In this document: in pieces, positions 1 through 13,600 of the stretch
How positions within the stretch are numbered: the first letter of the stretch is position 1
Layout of the letters: every line of letters begins with the position of its first letter
Notes under the pieces: generated by a model
The model's database searches: none
Told to the model about the DNA's origin: nothing
The model's input: the letters and a program-made list of their open reading frames with translations, nothing else
Position numbers and translations under genes: made by a program
DNA from: Fragum whitleyi
Lineage: Eukaryota; Mollusca; Bivalvia; Cardiida; Cardiidae
Direction: 5' to 3'
DNA: 64,000 bases
Assembly: GCA_948146395.1 (NCBI GenBank)
Contig: OX411556.1
Span: 31,695,056-31,759,055 of the forward strand

Positions 1-29
1 AATTGAATTTTTCCTACTTCAATACTTAC

Positions 30-284
30 ATTATTTATCTGATTCACGGATTTTCTCCAATCGCGCTCAAAAACTTCTTGATCTTTGTCGTTATCTTCAA
101 AAATATCATCACACATCTTGCTAATCGAAAGAACAACAACAAATTTAGCTCCCAGCTGGTTGTCTGATTCGAACCAATTATTTTGAACAAAGCGGGATAC
201 CAGATACATAATCAAAGTACTTCGAAGGGAAACGTGATGAAAGAAATGACCAAGAATTTCATCTTGTATTTTGCCCACGATCAT
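30..284 (-). CDS. Candidate first coding exon of an unrecognised gene
   Basis: An open 85-codon reading frame on the minus strand starts at an ATG at 284-282, with A at -3, and ends exactly at a strong splice donor (GTAAGT, plus 24-29) in phase 0. The peptide begins MIVGKIQDEILGHFF, has a hydrophobic middle (LIMYLVSRFV, FVVVLSISKM) and an acidic stretch near residues 59-70 (DDIFEDNDKDQE). I do not recognise the family and assign no function. The gene would continue leftward out of the window. It is divergent from TRMT11, whose own first exon is not seen, so it either shares a promoter region with TRMT11 or sits inside TRMT11 intron 1. Support is ORF length plus the coincident donor only; a chance ORF is possible. 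Confidence 0.5.
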
Positions 285-1612
285 ATTAATTTTAGAACTG
301 CTGTATGTATGTCAGTCTGACAGTTTTAATTGATTAACAAGGATGCAAGGACTACCTAAACAGACTTATCATTTTGTTAACACTTTAACATTTGCCATAC
401 ATTTTTTTTTCTAGCATTTCAGTAATTTAGGGTGAAAGTCTGAAAGAACCATTTCTTTTTGGATACCTGGATGGTTGGGCCGTCATCTTAGTTGACACTA
501 TCATTCCCCCTCTCTTGAATGTCTTTGTTAATATCTCAGTTCTGGTGCTGGTCAAATTGGCCCAAAGTCAAAATGTCCCAAAGTCAAAACGGCCTGTATT
601 TCTGTCAAAATGGCCGGTAATTTGGTCAAAACGCCCCAAAGCAGATTTTCCGCTTAGTCAAACTGACCCCCCCCCCCAAAAAAATATTGTAATAACAAAT
701 AAAGAATAATCGAAAAAAAATCTTTTTGAAAATATATAAAGGTCTACAACACTATGCTTTATTTCTTATCAAGATTTCATAAAAGACCATATATTTCAAA
801 TCGAGTTAGATAAATCATACACCACATACGCTAGTTTTAGTTAAATTTATCACCCATTGACTTTTTTCATCTTTTAATTGATTTCTACGAATGGTTAATT
901 AATCCTCAATGGATTGAGGTTGTGGTGTCTGTGGTCTAGGGATAGAGCGTCAGCCTCTTGACCCAGCAAAAAAACTGACCAGCAATTTCTTCTTTTTCTA
1001 CAATGTTTTCAATTTGGTAATGTAAATTTTGGTATTGGAAAGGCAATCATTTTTTTCAAAACAGGACAGATTTGAAATATTAAATACTGCCATTAACCAC
1101 AGGCCTGGAGAACCTACAGATAACTAATACCTACAAGTCCTCCCTAAAATCCATAGGTCTCAGGCCTGAGGACTGGTGTTCGTGTCGATCCCTGCAATGC
1201 ATTGAAAATAATCGCTTATTGTTTAGAGATTTTTTCGAGTCATTATCTTGTACTCTATAGAGTACAAAGTGAAAGCTTTGATCAGACTGTGCTACTGCAC
1301 AGACTGATCTGAGTCTTCAATTTATGCTTATATTTAATTGTAGGAAATGTCATACAGAATCATTGTGATCTGTCAAAAAGATAAAGATAAAGTTAAAAAA
1401 AAAGGGAAGTGGGAAAAGTATTTACCCAAAGAGCATGACTGTGCGGTTTATTCAGACTTACTTTAGTATCAAAACTTTGTTTTAACTCTGTATGTTCTGA
1501 ATATAGATTGATCATGTTACATTCTTATATATTGTAATTATTTTTAAACAGACACCTCTGCTTGACCCACTAAGGAGCTGATATAAAAAAAATAATTTCT
1601 TTTTTTTTTCAG
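285..1612. other. Stretch upstream of first visible TRMT11 exon
   Basis: No convincing exon was found here. It holds a degenerate short repeat of the form GTCAAAACGGCCC at about 543-670, an A-rich region, and two tRNA-promoter-like boxes about 200 bp apart (about 930-965 and 1160-1195) that suggest an old SINE. A GATCAGAC-type palindrome of the window's MITE families lies near 1275-1310. I looked for the missing TRMT11 N-terminal exon (expected to end in a sequence like FRLP just before ELES) and did not find it. Confidence 0.5.
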
Positions 1613-4600
1613 GAGTTAGAATCTATAATTGACTTTTTCAAGATTGAAGCTACAACTCCACCTTTACCAAAGTCTGTGAGTATTCTTATTTAAGGTAGTG
1701 GAACGGTAATAGTTCCGCAACATTTTGGAACTCAAGAACATTCACAATGTTGACCAAGGTTTCCTAATGAAAATCATTAGGAAACCTCGGTTAACACTGT
1801 TAAAGTTCATTACTTCAAAACTTTACGGAACTCTTACCGTCCTACTACCTAAAAATGAGCTTTTTTTAGAATTATGTTTCCAACATGTGTATGTAAGGTA
1901 AAAGTTAAAGTTCGGTCAATAGTCTGCTTTATGCAAAGTGACTCCACTCTTTAACCCCTTTGAAAACCCCAATTGTGAATTGGGTTTAACAAACAGCACA
2001 CCTTGGCCGCCACTGCAACAAAGACTTGTAACTCTCACTAATACATTCATATGTACTTGCCCAATAATTTGTTACTGTATGAAAATTGTGGGAAAATGCT
2101 TCTTTGATATGATAAAGAATTTACATGACTTAGGACATTTAGGAAATAATGAGATATTGCCTGCAAGAAGCATTTTTTTCTCAATGTGTTCCATCTTATA
2201 ATATGCATTAGATTTGAAACTAGAGTTATGAAACTAAAAACTTTATCACACTTATGTATGAATCTGCTTAGTGTATTCATACAGTGTGGTTTTAGGTTTT
2301 TAATTTCATACCTTAATGAAATTGACAAATATTCTTTTCATATCTTTTATGAAAAACAACCATTGATTCTTTCTTCAGAGTCCTTTTGTTACAATAAAGT
2401 TAGAGAATGAAAACGATGCCAAGAAAATTGCCAGTAGGACCATCTTGATAAGGTATGTGTTCCATTTTTAGCTCGCCTGGGACGAAAGTCTCGGAAGAGC
2501 TATTGTCTTACCCTCGGATGTCGGTGTCGGCGTCGGCATTAGGTTAAAGTTTTTTATTTCTATCAATATTTATCCTAGAGGCTTTATTTTTTACAGAAAC
2601 ACTCATTAGGGCATAGGCTTTCATTTGAGACCAACATCTATGTCGAAATGACCTTTAGACTGTGACCTTAACCCTTTCAAAAACAATTTAACCAAAAACT
2701 TAAACCAAAAACTTTAACCAAAAAAACTTTAACCTTGCTTATATTTTCTGTAAGCTTTAAACTAGAGACATCATTACTTCATATGCACAATTATTAGGTG
2801 ATAGGCTTTCACCATAGACAAAGGTCCTTGACAATTTGACCTTGACCTTGACCCTTTGTGGACTTAGAAAAACTTTAACCAAAAAACTTTAACCAAAAAC
2901 TTAAACCTAGCATATATTTTTTTAATGCTCTAACCTAGGGACATCATAGCTTCATATATATACTCACCAGGTGATAGGCTTTCACCAGAGACCAAGGTCC
3001 TTCTCAATTTGACCTTGACCTTTACCATTTGTGGACTTACAAAAACTTTAACTGAAAACTTTAACCAAAAACTTTAACCTTGCTTATTATTTTCTGAATG
3101 CTTTAACCTAGGGACATCATTACTTCATATACATACTCATTAAGTGATAGGCTTTTGTGAGAGGTCAAGGTCCTTGATAATTTGACCTTGACCTTTTATG
3201 AACTTTGAAATACTTTAACCGAAATTCTTTTACCAAAAACTTTAACCTTGCTTATATTTTCTGAATGCTTTAACCTAGGGACATCATTACTTCATATACA
3301 TAGTCACCAGATGAAAGGCTTTCACCAGAAACCAAGGGCCTTGACAATTTGACCTTGACCTTGACCTTTTATGGACTTGGAAAAAATTAAACTGAAAAAC
3401 TTTAACCAAAAATTTAACCTTGCTTATATTTTCTAAATGCTTTACTCAGGGACATTATTACTTCATACACATACTCACTAGGTGATAGGCTTCTACAGAG
3501 ACCAAGGTCCTTCACAATTTGACCTTGATCTTGACCTTTTGTGGACTTAGAAAAATTTTAAAGAAAAACATCATGTTTGATACAAAGAAATTCCATTGGT
3601 AACCTCATCTGCTTGTAGGCTTTCACTTTACCCTAACCTTATACATGCAATTAAAACAAAAAAGTTTTTATATTTCTTAATTACTACTCAAACAGATATA
3701 TATTAGATCATTGACTTTAACATTGAAAGAAACCACTTTGAACTTCGGTCTTCGGTCAAGCACTGTTTGTGACAAGCAGCTGTTTGGGCGAGCTACGTTG
3801 TCCGCGGACAACTCTTGTTTAAAAACTTTGAGCTTAGCTGTTTGCTCTAAACAGCAAACTTATAAATCTTACTCTAATTAGCTTGAACATGATAAGGATT
3901 GGATGAGAAATAACCTTATCTATAATAAGTTGTAAGATAATTTTTTACTTGTCCAGGATCAAAATAAACTTCTCTGCAAAAAGAGAATATATGAATATGG
4001 ATGAAACATTGTCTTAACCCTTTGCTGTTTAATCCCTGCTTTTTACGTGCCTGTGATTTTATGATTGAGAAAACATTGTGAAAAAAGAAGAAATTGCTTC
4101 TGACAAGCGATTTCTTCTTTTTCCACACTATTTTCTACCCTACAGAAAGGTTATTTATCAAATTAAATCCACTTTAAATTTTCGTCTGCAAAACCTTTAA
4201 ATTTGGACAGGTCTAAAATTTTGTAAAACAGGAAAGGGTTAATGAATGAAATGCTGGAGCCCAGCATTTTCATTATTTAAAACAAATTTTTCTCCCCTAT
4301 GATACAAACATTATGCTAATTGATCTTTTAAATCTACTTAGTATGTACAAAAGAACTTGAAAAATACACTTGTTCTAAATACACTTGTTCTAAGGCAGAA
4401 AAGCAGGCAGAAAAGCCTATGTCGGAAAAGTGGGGCATTGGAAACAGTTATCATAAGAAACCTAGTTTGTGTGTACATGTATTTCTGTTTATTTATCGTA
4501 ACTACCGTATGCCCATATGAGTGATGCCCCAGAAGACTGTTGTTACGAGAGATATTGCAAGGATACATGGCAAAACTGCTGCTGAGATCTGCCATGGTTC

Positions 4601-7600
4601 TTTAAAGTGCTTGATGTAAAGCACCATCTCACGAGACCTCAGTTAAACGTCTCATCTGAAAGAAAATTAGTTTTGTTAGTGTGCCATGTGTTTAGTAGAT
4701 GATTTTTAGCATGGCTGTTTTCGAGGAAATAGCCTTGGTGTTGTAATCATTATCGTCATGCAAAACCTTTGAAATTTTGTGATGTCTTTGGTTCTTCTGA
4801 AGGTATTCATCTCAAACTTGTCACATGTGATCATGTTCAATAGAGAAACCTTTCAAGGGGGAAAAATCTAGATGCATTTTGTGTGAATAATGCCCCTTTT
4901 CGACTTTGATTTTCATCCACTATCCAGCACCCAACAGCCAAGTGTAGGCACCTGTAGATGGTACTCTTGTTTTTCAAAATTGGACCCACTTTCATTGCGT
5001 CTGCAACCTCTTTCAATTAAGACCAATCTAAAGTTTTGCAAAATGGGAAGGGGTAATACATTTTACTTTATGTTGAAAATGACTTTAGTTACCTTCTTTC
5101 TGTTTCAGAGCTATTTTTGAATATTGGACCTCAGCAGAATCACTCGATAACCTTTACAAGCAGTTAGAAACTTTGCCAAAGGATTTTACAGTAAGGAATA
5201 TTTGACTCTTAAAAGAGGGGTCAGTGCAAAACTTTTGTAAGTGCCTATAATTATATAGGCACTTACAATAGTGTTGCACTAACCCATCAAGTCCTGACGA
5301 TGGCACCAATCCTTTTTAGACTATTTGTCTATTTATCCAATGGATTGATAATCGTAGACCTATGTGAGATAGAAGCTGGAGGCTAGGAAAGGATGTGATG
5401 GTAGTACTGATGAAAGAAATATAAGGGATCCAGTGATAGGTGCTCCAGCTGCCACGATGTAACTGAAAGATTGTTGAAAGCGACTTAAAACCGCATTCAA
5501 AGAAACAAAGTACTGACCCATCAAAATGGCCTAAATTATAGAAAATAAATTACATGGCTTTTATTAATTTCAACAGCTTTAATCATGAATAATCTTGTAT
5601 TGCACATGTATGTATGTGTAGAAACTTCTTTACCATTTGTTAATTTTTACGTATTAATGTACATTTCATCTATGTTGTACAACTAGAAGCTGTATAAGCT
5701 TATGTCAATAAAGAATGTCTACGTCTATGTAGATGCTCTTGAAAGAAAAGACATCATAAAGCCATCAAAAGGCAGAAGGCAAAAACCACTCATGCAATTA
5801 AAGAAAACGAAACAAAAACAGAACAAATCAAAATGGTAATTAGAATTTCTTTGAGACTAGCAGCCTTTGAGAAATGCTCACAGCTTTATGTGAGAAAGTT
5901 CAAGGAATCAGCTCAAAACTATTGTAAGTGCCTTTGTTTATACAGTAAATTACATTGTAAAATTGACACACATCTCAATCAAAACCATTCTAAATTGCTC
6001 ATTCAGTGCTGGATTCATTCATTTGAATTCATTTCACAGTTTTTCATAAAAAAAATTTACAAAACTTGTTCTTAGATTGGAAATGTGTGTTTTATTAGAC
6101 AATTAAGAATGGCACAAGGGCATTGGCACTGAAATAACATATTTCAATAATTTTGTAACTTATTTTTTGAAGCAACAAGATCAGTAAGGGATAAAGTCTA
6201 TTTATTTTGAGTCTATAAATTACAAAGTCATTACTTTCCCTGAATAATCTTTCACTTTGGCTTGTATTGATATGAGGTTTCCAGCTGTCAAATACTTTTA
6301 TCATTGATTGAATAAGACAAACATGCGGAATTCAGATGGGTAAATAGTTGTCTCTAAATTGAAAAAATAATTTTTAAGGCGTTAGTAGATGCTTTATTTT
6401 TCAGTCTTTATTTCCATGCATTACCAGGTTGAATCCTATTATTTTAAAGGCTTCAACATGATGAGGTCATTACTTCCAATTGATTTTACGAAAATATTCA
6501 AAAATCACATTTTCCTGATCTGTGAAAGAGCAGCTTTAAAGGGAGGTAATAAATATAGCTAATTTTGTTCTTCCTGAACAAAATTAGCAATTTTCAATTA
6601 CCTCCCATTAATTTCACTGAAAACTCACTCATAGCACTCATTAAATTTTATTCCAAAATCCTTTCTAAAGCATTCACCTTGTCAATTTCATGCTGTTGTA
6701 AACTGTACATAGTCACTTACAATAGTTTTGTGCTGACCCCTCAAATAACCATTTGCTGGAGCCCGGCTCGCTTAGAGGTTACACATTGGGCTGTGAATTC
6801 AAGTCCAGGCTCTGCCAACTCCCATTCCACATTTGACAAAAGTCAATAATAAGTAGTAGGCCTATGCCTAAATGGTATGAGCAGCTGGTGACTCTGATGA
6901 AATGTTGTGGTTGTACTGGTATGAGTCTGAAACAACAGGAAATCATAGGTAGGTGAACCAATCTCTGTAATATAAATGCAATAATGTTGAAAGTGGTGTT
7001 AGACCCCATTCTTATTTTCACATCCCTGATGTTAATATGTCTTGTTACAGGATCCATACTTGAAATCCAAACAGTCATTCAGGTACCAAGTATCAGCTTT
7101 TAACAAGAAATTGAACAAGAATGAAAGTCTTAAAATCATAGATGTAAGTTAGTTTTTTATTTCAAATTTGATATTTTTAGCCTACTGCATCGATGCAATT
7201 TGGGGTATATTGTTTTACCTTTTAACATACCTCAATCTGTCTGTCTGCACGTAACAACCCTTACCAAAATATATTGCCTCTTGCAAATATTTGCTGCAAA
7301 TTTGCGACAAATTTGCTGCAAATTTGCAGCAAATATTTGCTGCAAATTTGCTGCGTATTCATTTTTCGTATGCAAATGAGCTTTCTTGCAAACAGTTTGC
7401 TGCAAACTTGCAGCAAACTGTTCTGGCAAACTCCCGGCAAACTCTCTGCAACCTTGCTGCAAACATCCTGCAAACAATTTTTTGAACAACTCTCTTACTA
7501 TAAATAAGGTATTTTTCCATTTCTAATAAGTTTCTTTTGTAATCCATGGGTCATAAATGATTTTATGTGCAATGTTTTGGTTTCTCAAGGTTTTTAGTAA

Positions 7601-10600
7601 AAAAAAAAAAAAAAAAAAAAAAATTGTGGAGTCTGCAGGATTTGAACCGGGGTTTTCTAGTTAAGGTCACAAAAAATATTTTATTAATATGTAGATCTGA
7701 GATTTCTTTCTCAAATTTCATGATTCTATATTCATTTGTCAGAGTAGACCTATGCTGACCTTCAACTATACCTTAGATCACTATACTATTACCTTATCTA
7801 AGTAGAAATTGATAAACCATACCTTTTTAACTGCTACGCTCAACCACTGGACCACTGAGGCAGATGGATGAGATGATCTTTTTATATAGTAATAAACTTA
7901 ATGTGGCTTCTAATCTGCTGCGAACTTGCTGCAAAATGTTTGCAAGAACAGTTTGCTGCAAATTTGCTGCAAACAGTTGCCGCAAACTGTTTGCAGCAAA
8001 TTTGAGGCAAACTGTTCTCGCAAACAGTTTGCAGCAAGTTCGCAGCAATGATGAAGTAGTTAAATTTATATATGTGAGCTGTTAAGCAAAATAGAACCAT
8101 GTTAGGAGGGTGGAAAGTTTCAACTTGGGTAGGGACTACACTGGGTAGGCTGGCTGGGTTTAAAACTTTTCCGGTTTATGAATTTTCGGAATTTAGAATG
8201 AATATTGCTTAACCATATAAATGTTTTCAGTGTTGAACCTCTGATGAATGATCTGACCTCTTATTTTAATATTCACTTTATACTTTACCAAGATGGTATC
8301 TTTTCATGTTTGGGATGGCTTTTGAATTATTTACAGTTACCTTCTTTGAGCATGTGCACAAAAATTCATATATCTTTAATAGTATTTAATGAAAATGATA
8401 TATGAGTTTAAAAATGGAGTATTCGGCTGCTTTAGGTACTGGTATAATGAAGGGACTGGATGATATAATAAGAAAAAATTCTTAGTAAATTTTCTTCCAA
8501 CAGTATTTTCACACTTAGATACAGTGTATGCTTTGATCAGAATGCACATATATTCAGTCTGATCTTAGTCTATACTGTCTGCTAAAGCCTTTTGTCGGCC
8601 TACAGCAGAAAATACTTAGATAAGCATGGGAAGGTTTAATAAATGACTCAAAATAGCTATTTCCAATTGGGATGAAACTTATAAGATTTTTTTTCAAAGT
8701 TCATCTTCTTGCAAACTTCCTGCTAAGTGCATGATCTAACTAATGAAAAAATGTGTTCTCGCAAACTTACTGCAAACTTCCTGTTTGCGAATAGTTTGCA
8801 GGAACATATTTTTTTTATCTAAGGTGTTTGCAGAATGTTTGCAGTAAATGGATTTTCTGCTGCAAACACATGTTAAGTTGCTGCTAACTGTTCTTGCAAA
8901 CAGATTAGTTTGCTGCAAATTTGCGGCAAATTTGCTGCAAATTTGCAGCAAACTTTGTATTTCTGTAAGGGAATAGTAATTTGATTGTCACAGAACATAC
9001 CATTAAACTTTAATGGGCCAGTAGACCTGAAGAATGCCTGTGAAAATTATCATGTGTTACTAGATTATGGATCAATAAATTTGTTTGATTTATTTTGTTT
9101 TGTTTGTTTGCTTGTTTGTCTGATGTTCGTATTCGAGACAACAAGCCCCAAAATTTGGTTACATGCGAATGTAATAAGAACAAAGAAGCCACCAACAAAC
9201 TTTACAATTAACAATATTTATTGACAATAAATATTGTTAATTGTCAAGTTTGTTGCTGGCTTCTTTGTTCTTGTTACATTGGCACATAACAATAGTAATT
9301 TGATTGCCACAGAACATACCATTAAACTTTGATGGGCCTGTAGACCTGAAGAATGCCTGTGAAAGTTATCATGTGTTACTGGATTATGGATCAATAAATT
9401 TGTTTGATTTGTTTTGTTCTGTTTGTTTGCTTGTTTGTCTGATGTTCGTATTCTGGACGATGAGCCCCCAAATTCTGTTACGTGCCAATGTAACAAAAAC
9501 AAAGAAGCCAGCAAGAAACTTTACAATTAACAATATTTATTGTCAATAATTATTGTTAATTGTAAAGTTTCTTGCTGGCTTCTTTGTTCTTGTTTCATTG
9601 GCACGTAACAATAGTAATTTGATTGTCTCAGGACATACCATTAAACTTTGATGGGCCAGTAGACCTGAAGAATGCCTGTGAAAGTTATCATGTGTTACTG
9701 GATTATGGATCAATAAATTTGTTTGCCTTGTTTCTTTGCTTGATTGTCTGATGTTTGTATTCTGGACAACAAGCCCCCAAATTTCGTTACGTGCCAATGT
9801 AACAAGAACAAAGAAGCCACCAACAAATTTTACAATTAACAATATTTATTGACAATAAATATTGTTAAGTGTCAAGTTTGTTGCTGGCTTCTTTGTTCTT
9901 TTTACATTGGCACGTAACAATAGTAATTTGATTGTCACAGAACATACCATTAAACTTTGATGGGCCAGTAGACCTGAAGAATGCCTGTGAAAGTTATCAT
10001 GTGTTACTGGATTATGGATCAACAGAAAATCAACCATCGGACACCCCTAGTATGGTATATTTTGGCAGATGGGTAAGAATTTTTTTATTGTTTTAATTTA
10101 TATTCAATATTAGTTTGCTTGGGACAAAAGCTTAAGCTGATAAAGTAGCTCTAAGTCACTCTATCTGTATGTTTTTGTGTCTCTAAGTGAGAGAGAGAGA
10201 GAGATAGAGAGAGAGGGGGGAGTGAGAGATGAAAATCCACAGCTACCAAATTCTACAGCTGACTTATACTGGCTATTAAATATTTTGCCAATAAAATACC
10301 CCTAGGATGGTCAGGCTCAAATCATTGACCTTCATGACGCAAGTGATTTCTTCTTTTTCCACCATATTTTCTCAAGTGTAAAAAAATGCAATCATTATTT
10401 CCTTAACTTTTGTCATGCTGAATCCAGAATAATGCACAAGAACTGTAACTCTATTCATTATAGTTTTTAGTTATTGCCCTCTGTTGATTGACAAAGAATA
10501 TGCCATTGACCTGCTCTCATGGGGGGGGGCATAAATGTTTTACACAGTTACTACATCCAGGGCTTTGAGCACTTTGATTTTAATGCAACTTGGCCAAATG

Positions 10601-13600
10601 TATTTTTCAGCATAACAAGGATTAATAGGATAATTATTTATTTATCAGGTTGCAGATGGGCAAAGGGAGATAATTCAGGACTACCATCTTAAGAAGAGGA
10701 AATTTATAGGTAGGCATACTGTACAAAATATATTTTGTAAGACTATTGACAGCAAATAGTGCACAATAAGGGGTCAGCAAAAAAACTATTGTAAGTCCCT
10801 ATAAATGTATTATTCCTATACTATGCAGTTTTCAAAAATAGCTGCTTCTTTCCCATATTCAGATTTTCATTTTCAAAAAGAAAAAGATGAGACTATGTTC
10901 ATGTCACATTCTTTTTTAAGTGCAAGCTTAAAGGTCGCATAAATAATTTCTTCCAAAATGCCAGTTTAAGGGGGTTGTGCTGACCCTAACAGAATCTTGT
11001 TTTACAAAGAAAAAATGGAAGCACCAACAATCCTCCCTTTTAAAACAGCAAATGCCTTCATCTTTCAAATTTCATCTGTAATCAAAATAAGCCCTATGTC
11101 ATTTCGAGTACTCTTTATAGATGATTATCATATTGGAAATCATATGATTCTATTTATTTGTCAGTCTTGCATTAACATTATGGTCCTCCTGAAAAGGTTT
11201 AAGACAAAATGAATGAGGTTCTTCAAACTTTGATTTTACATATTCAAGTGAGCGATATGTGACCATCATGGTCCTCTAATTTTATTTCCAGCCAATACTA
11301 GTATGGACGCCCAGCTGTCCATGATTATTGCAAACATAGCAGGTTTGGGCCCAAATATGTGGGTCCATGATCCTTTTGTTGGGTCTGGTGAGTAGAGATG
11401 CTTAATATTACATGTATATTACATTTTGAATGATAGCATTTGTGACCCAACACAAGAAAAGGGGCCATCTTGGAAGTGAGAAAAGTATTGACCCTGGTCA
11501 GACTGCGCAATTTGCGCAGACTGACAAGGATCAAATATTTTTTGTTTTTCGTATCAAATGGGTTTTCTGAATTCAGAATAATTATTCCACCTTTTTTTAT
11601 AATTATTTTCAAAACCCATCTTCTGGTTGACCTCTACTGGTTACAATATATCTTTTAAAAAGTATATTTTATGGAGTCCCCAGATGACCCCTTTTTGCTT
11701 GCAGGGTCAAATTTATAAGCTTTTATGGTTAATATTTGAGAAACTTCTTCACTGTTTTGTTGGTTAATACAGTGTCAGATACTGCCTACCTCCGATGTCT
11801 AGGATGGTAAGAAATGGTATGGTAAGAAATTGATTCTTTCTTGTAGATTATTAACATTGATGAAATTTCTACGAGATATATTTTTGCATTTGTAAATTTC
11901 ATACTACTAGACATCACGTAGGACCTTTGTTATTACAAACCCCTTAAATATTTCAACACTATATTATCTCTGCAGAAATAAAAGAGCAAATGATTTGAGG
12001 GCCAACTTTATACCATAAATACATATTATCATGCAATGTAGCCTTTATTAACCTGATTTCACCTATCTGATAACATAACATGATATCAGGCAGTCTATTT
12101 TTAGAAACAATTTACTTACACTTTGACCTGTTTTTTTTTAAGGATTTATTATAATTAAGGGCTGAAAATTGATTGCATGATATATAGAATGAATAATATT
12201 TAACTGTCTTATAATATCAATGTTATCTGGTCTCGGCTGCAAGAAATTATCATGACTTGGCAAAGCCCTGCCATGATAAATTCTCCAAACCTTGACCAGG
12301 GCCTGAGATTATCAGGATCAACTGAGAATTTTCTCAAATTTTGAATTTAAATAAATGTATGAAAATAAAAGATAATATTGATAAGTTGTTATTTATAACA
12401 ACTTATTTATATTATCTTTTATGTTAATACATTACAATGTGTATACAAACAGAATTACGGCTTTAATCTCAAATTGAAAAGAGATTATCAACATTTGGTG
12501 GTAATGAAGCCTTAAAAGGGCTTTGAGGACTCAGTCCGGGTTCAGAAGAATCAACTTCATCATAAACTTTCTCTGTTTTGGTCAGTGTCCATGTGAAAAA
12601 GACAGAAATAGTCCTATGACACCTTTTAGTTTGATCCATTGCTCAGAAACATGTAATTACAGAATGGTCCCTGACTAATTTTTTAATGACGTTAATGAGT
12701 TGCCAATTCAACAGCGTGGCATGGGTAACCATATTGATTTTTATTTTGCAGTAAGCTAAATCGCCATGGTCAAAGAAGCTGTCTTTCTGCCAACGCTGTA
12801 TGTAAAAAAATTAGCTCGCGGTTTGGCCCATGTGTTTGATTTTTTCTGCGCCGTTTGCAATTTTTTAGCGGTATTAGTGCAATGTTGCAGCCTGGGTAGA
12901 ACTCTGAATGATTATTTTGATTGATTAATCAATTTTTTGATTGATAGCAGCAATCTGTAAGTTATCCAACTGTCAATCTAAAGGCCCCTGGTTCAATCAT
13001 CCTTTCTGACTATTTGTCTCTGTCTAATGGGTTGATAATCATAGACCTATGTGAGATAGCAGCTGAAGGCTAGGAAAGGATGTTATAGAAGTACTGGTGG
13101 TAGAAATACCAGGAATCTTTTGATAGGTGCATCAGCCCACAGGATATTACTGTTAGATTGTTAAAAGAGGCCTTAAACACATTCTAATAGATAAAGATCT
13201 AATTAGTGAGGATGACTAAGTTGTGCGAAAAGTTCGGGAATTATAGCCCACTTTGCATGTGCACTTCAAAGCAAAGCGGGGTTATAATTTGCAAACTGTT
13301 TGCACTGTTTGTCATCCTGAACGCAGGGCTGAATACAACCGGTACATAAGGCTCAGTTTTGGCTATTTCAGGAGGGTTACTAGTAGCTGCAGCTCATTTT
13401 GGAGCCCATGTCTCTGGAACAGATATTGATTATCTTCTCTTACATGCTAGAGGTGAGTTTAAGCTTGTTTTTTCTGAATGTGAATATATACTGACTGTCA
13501 TAATTAAAGCCTCACATGCATTCAGCAAGGTTTCAATGCAGGACATTAAATACAAGTACTATTTGTTTTTGACGGAAGATTCTGATCTGGATGTTTTGCA

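Larger units (their letters stand above)
8972..9920 (+). repeat. Tandem array duplicating the 5' part of TRMT11 exon 5
   Basis: Three units of 319, 319 and 309 bp begin with AATAGTAATTTGATTG at 8972, 9291 and 9610; the genuine exon follows the same start at 9919. Each unit carries about 20 bp of the intron end, a CAG acceptor, the first 82 nt of exon 5, a T-rich spacer, and a palindrome of about 135 bp. The 82-nt exon pieces differ from the real exon by only 3, 1 and 1 substitutions. Homology stops just after GGATCAA: the copies continue ATAAATTTG, whereas the real exon continues CAGAAAATC. Confidence 0.9.

Noticed and set aside
352..413. Short ATG ORF near 343 as the missing TRMT11 first exon
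   Set aside because: The peptide lacks the expected N-terminal pattern (no HLxFRxP-like end) and runs into a stop rather than a donor in phase 0.
6757..6824. tRNA gene candidate
   Set aside because: A- and B-box-like sequences are present, but the cloverleaf is not convincing and the sequence continues into a SINE tail.
7232..8100. Overlapping ORFs on both strands rich in LLQ, NLQQ and ICSKF
   Set aside because: Translations of the TTTGCTGCAAA repeat clusters, with no independent coding signal.
9010..10037. Several similar minus-strand ORFs of 60-99 codons
   Set aside because: They are the antisense of the exon-5 array and its palindromes; their similarity follows from the tandem duplication.
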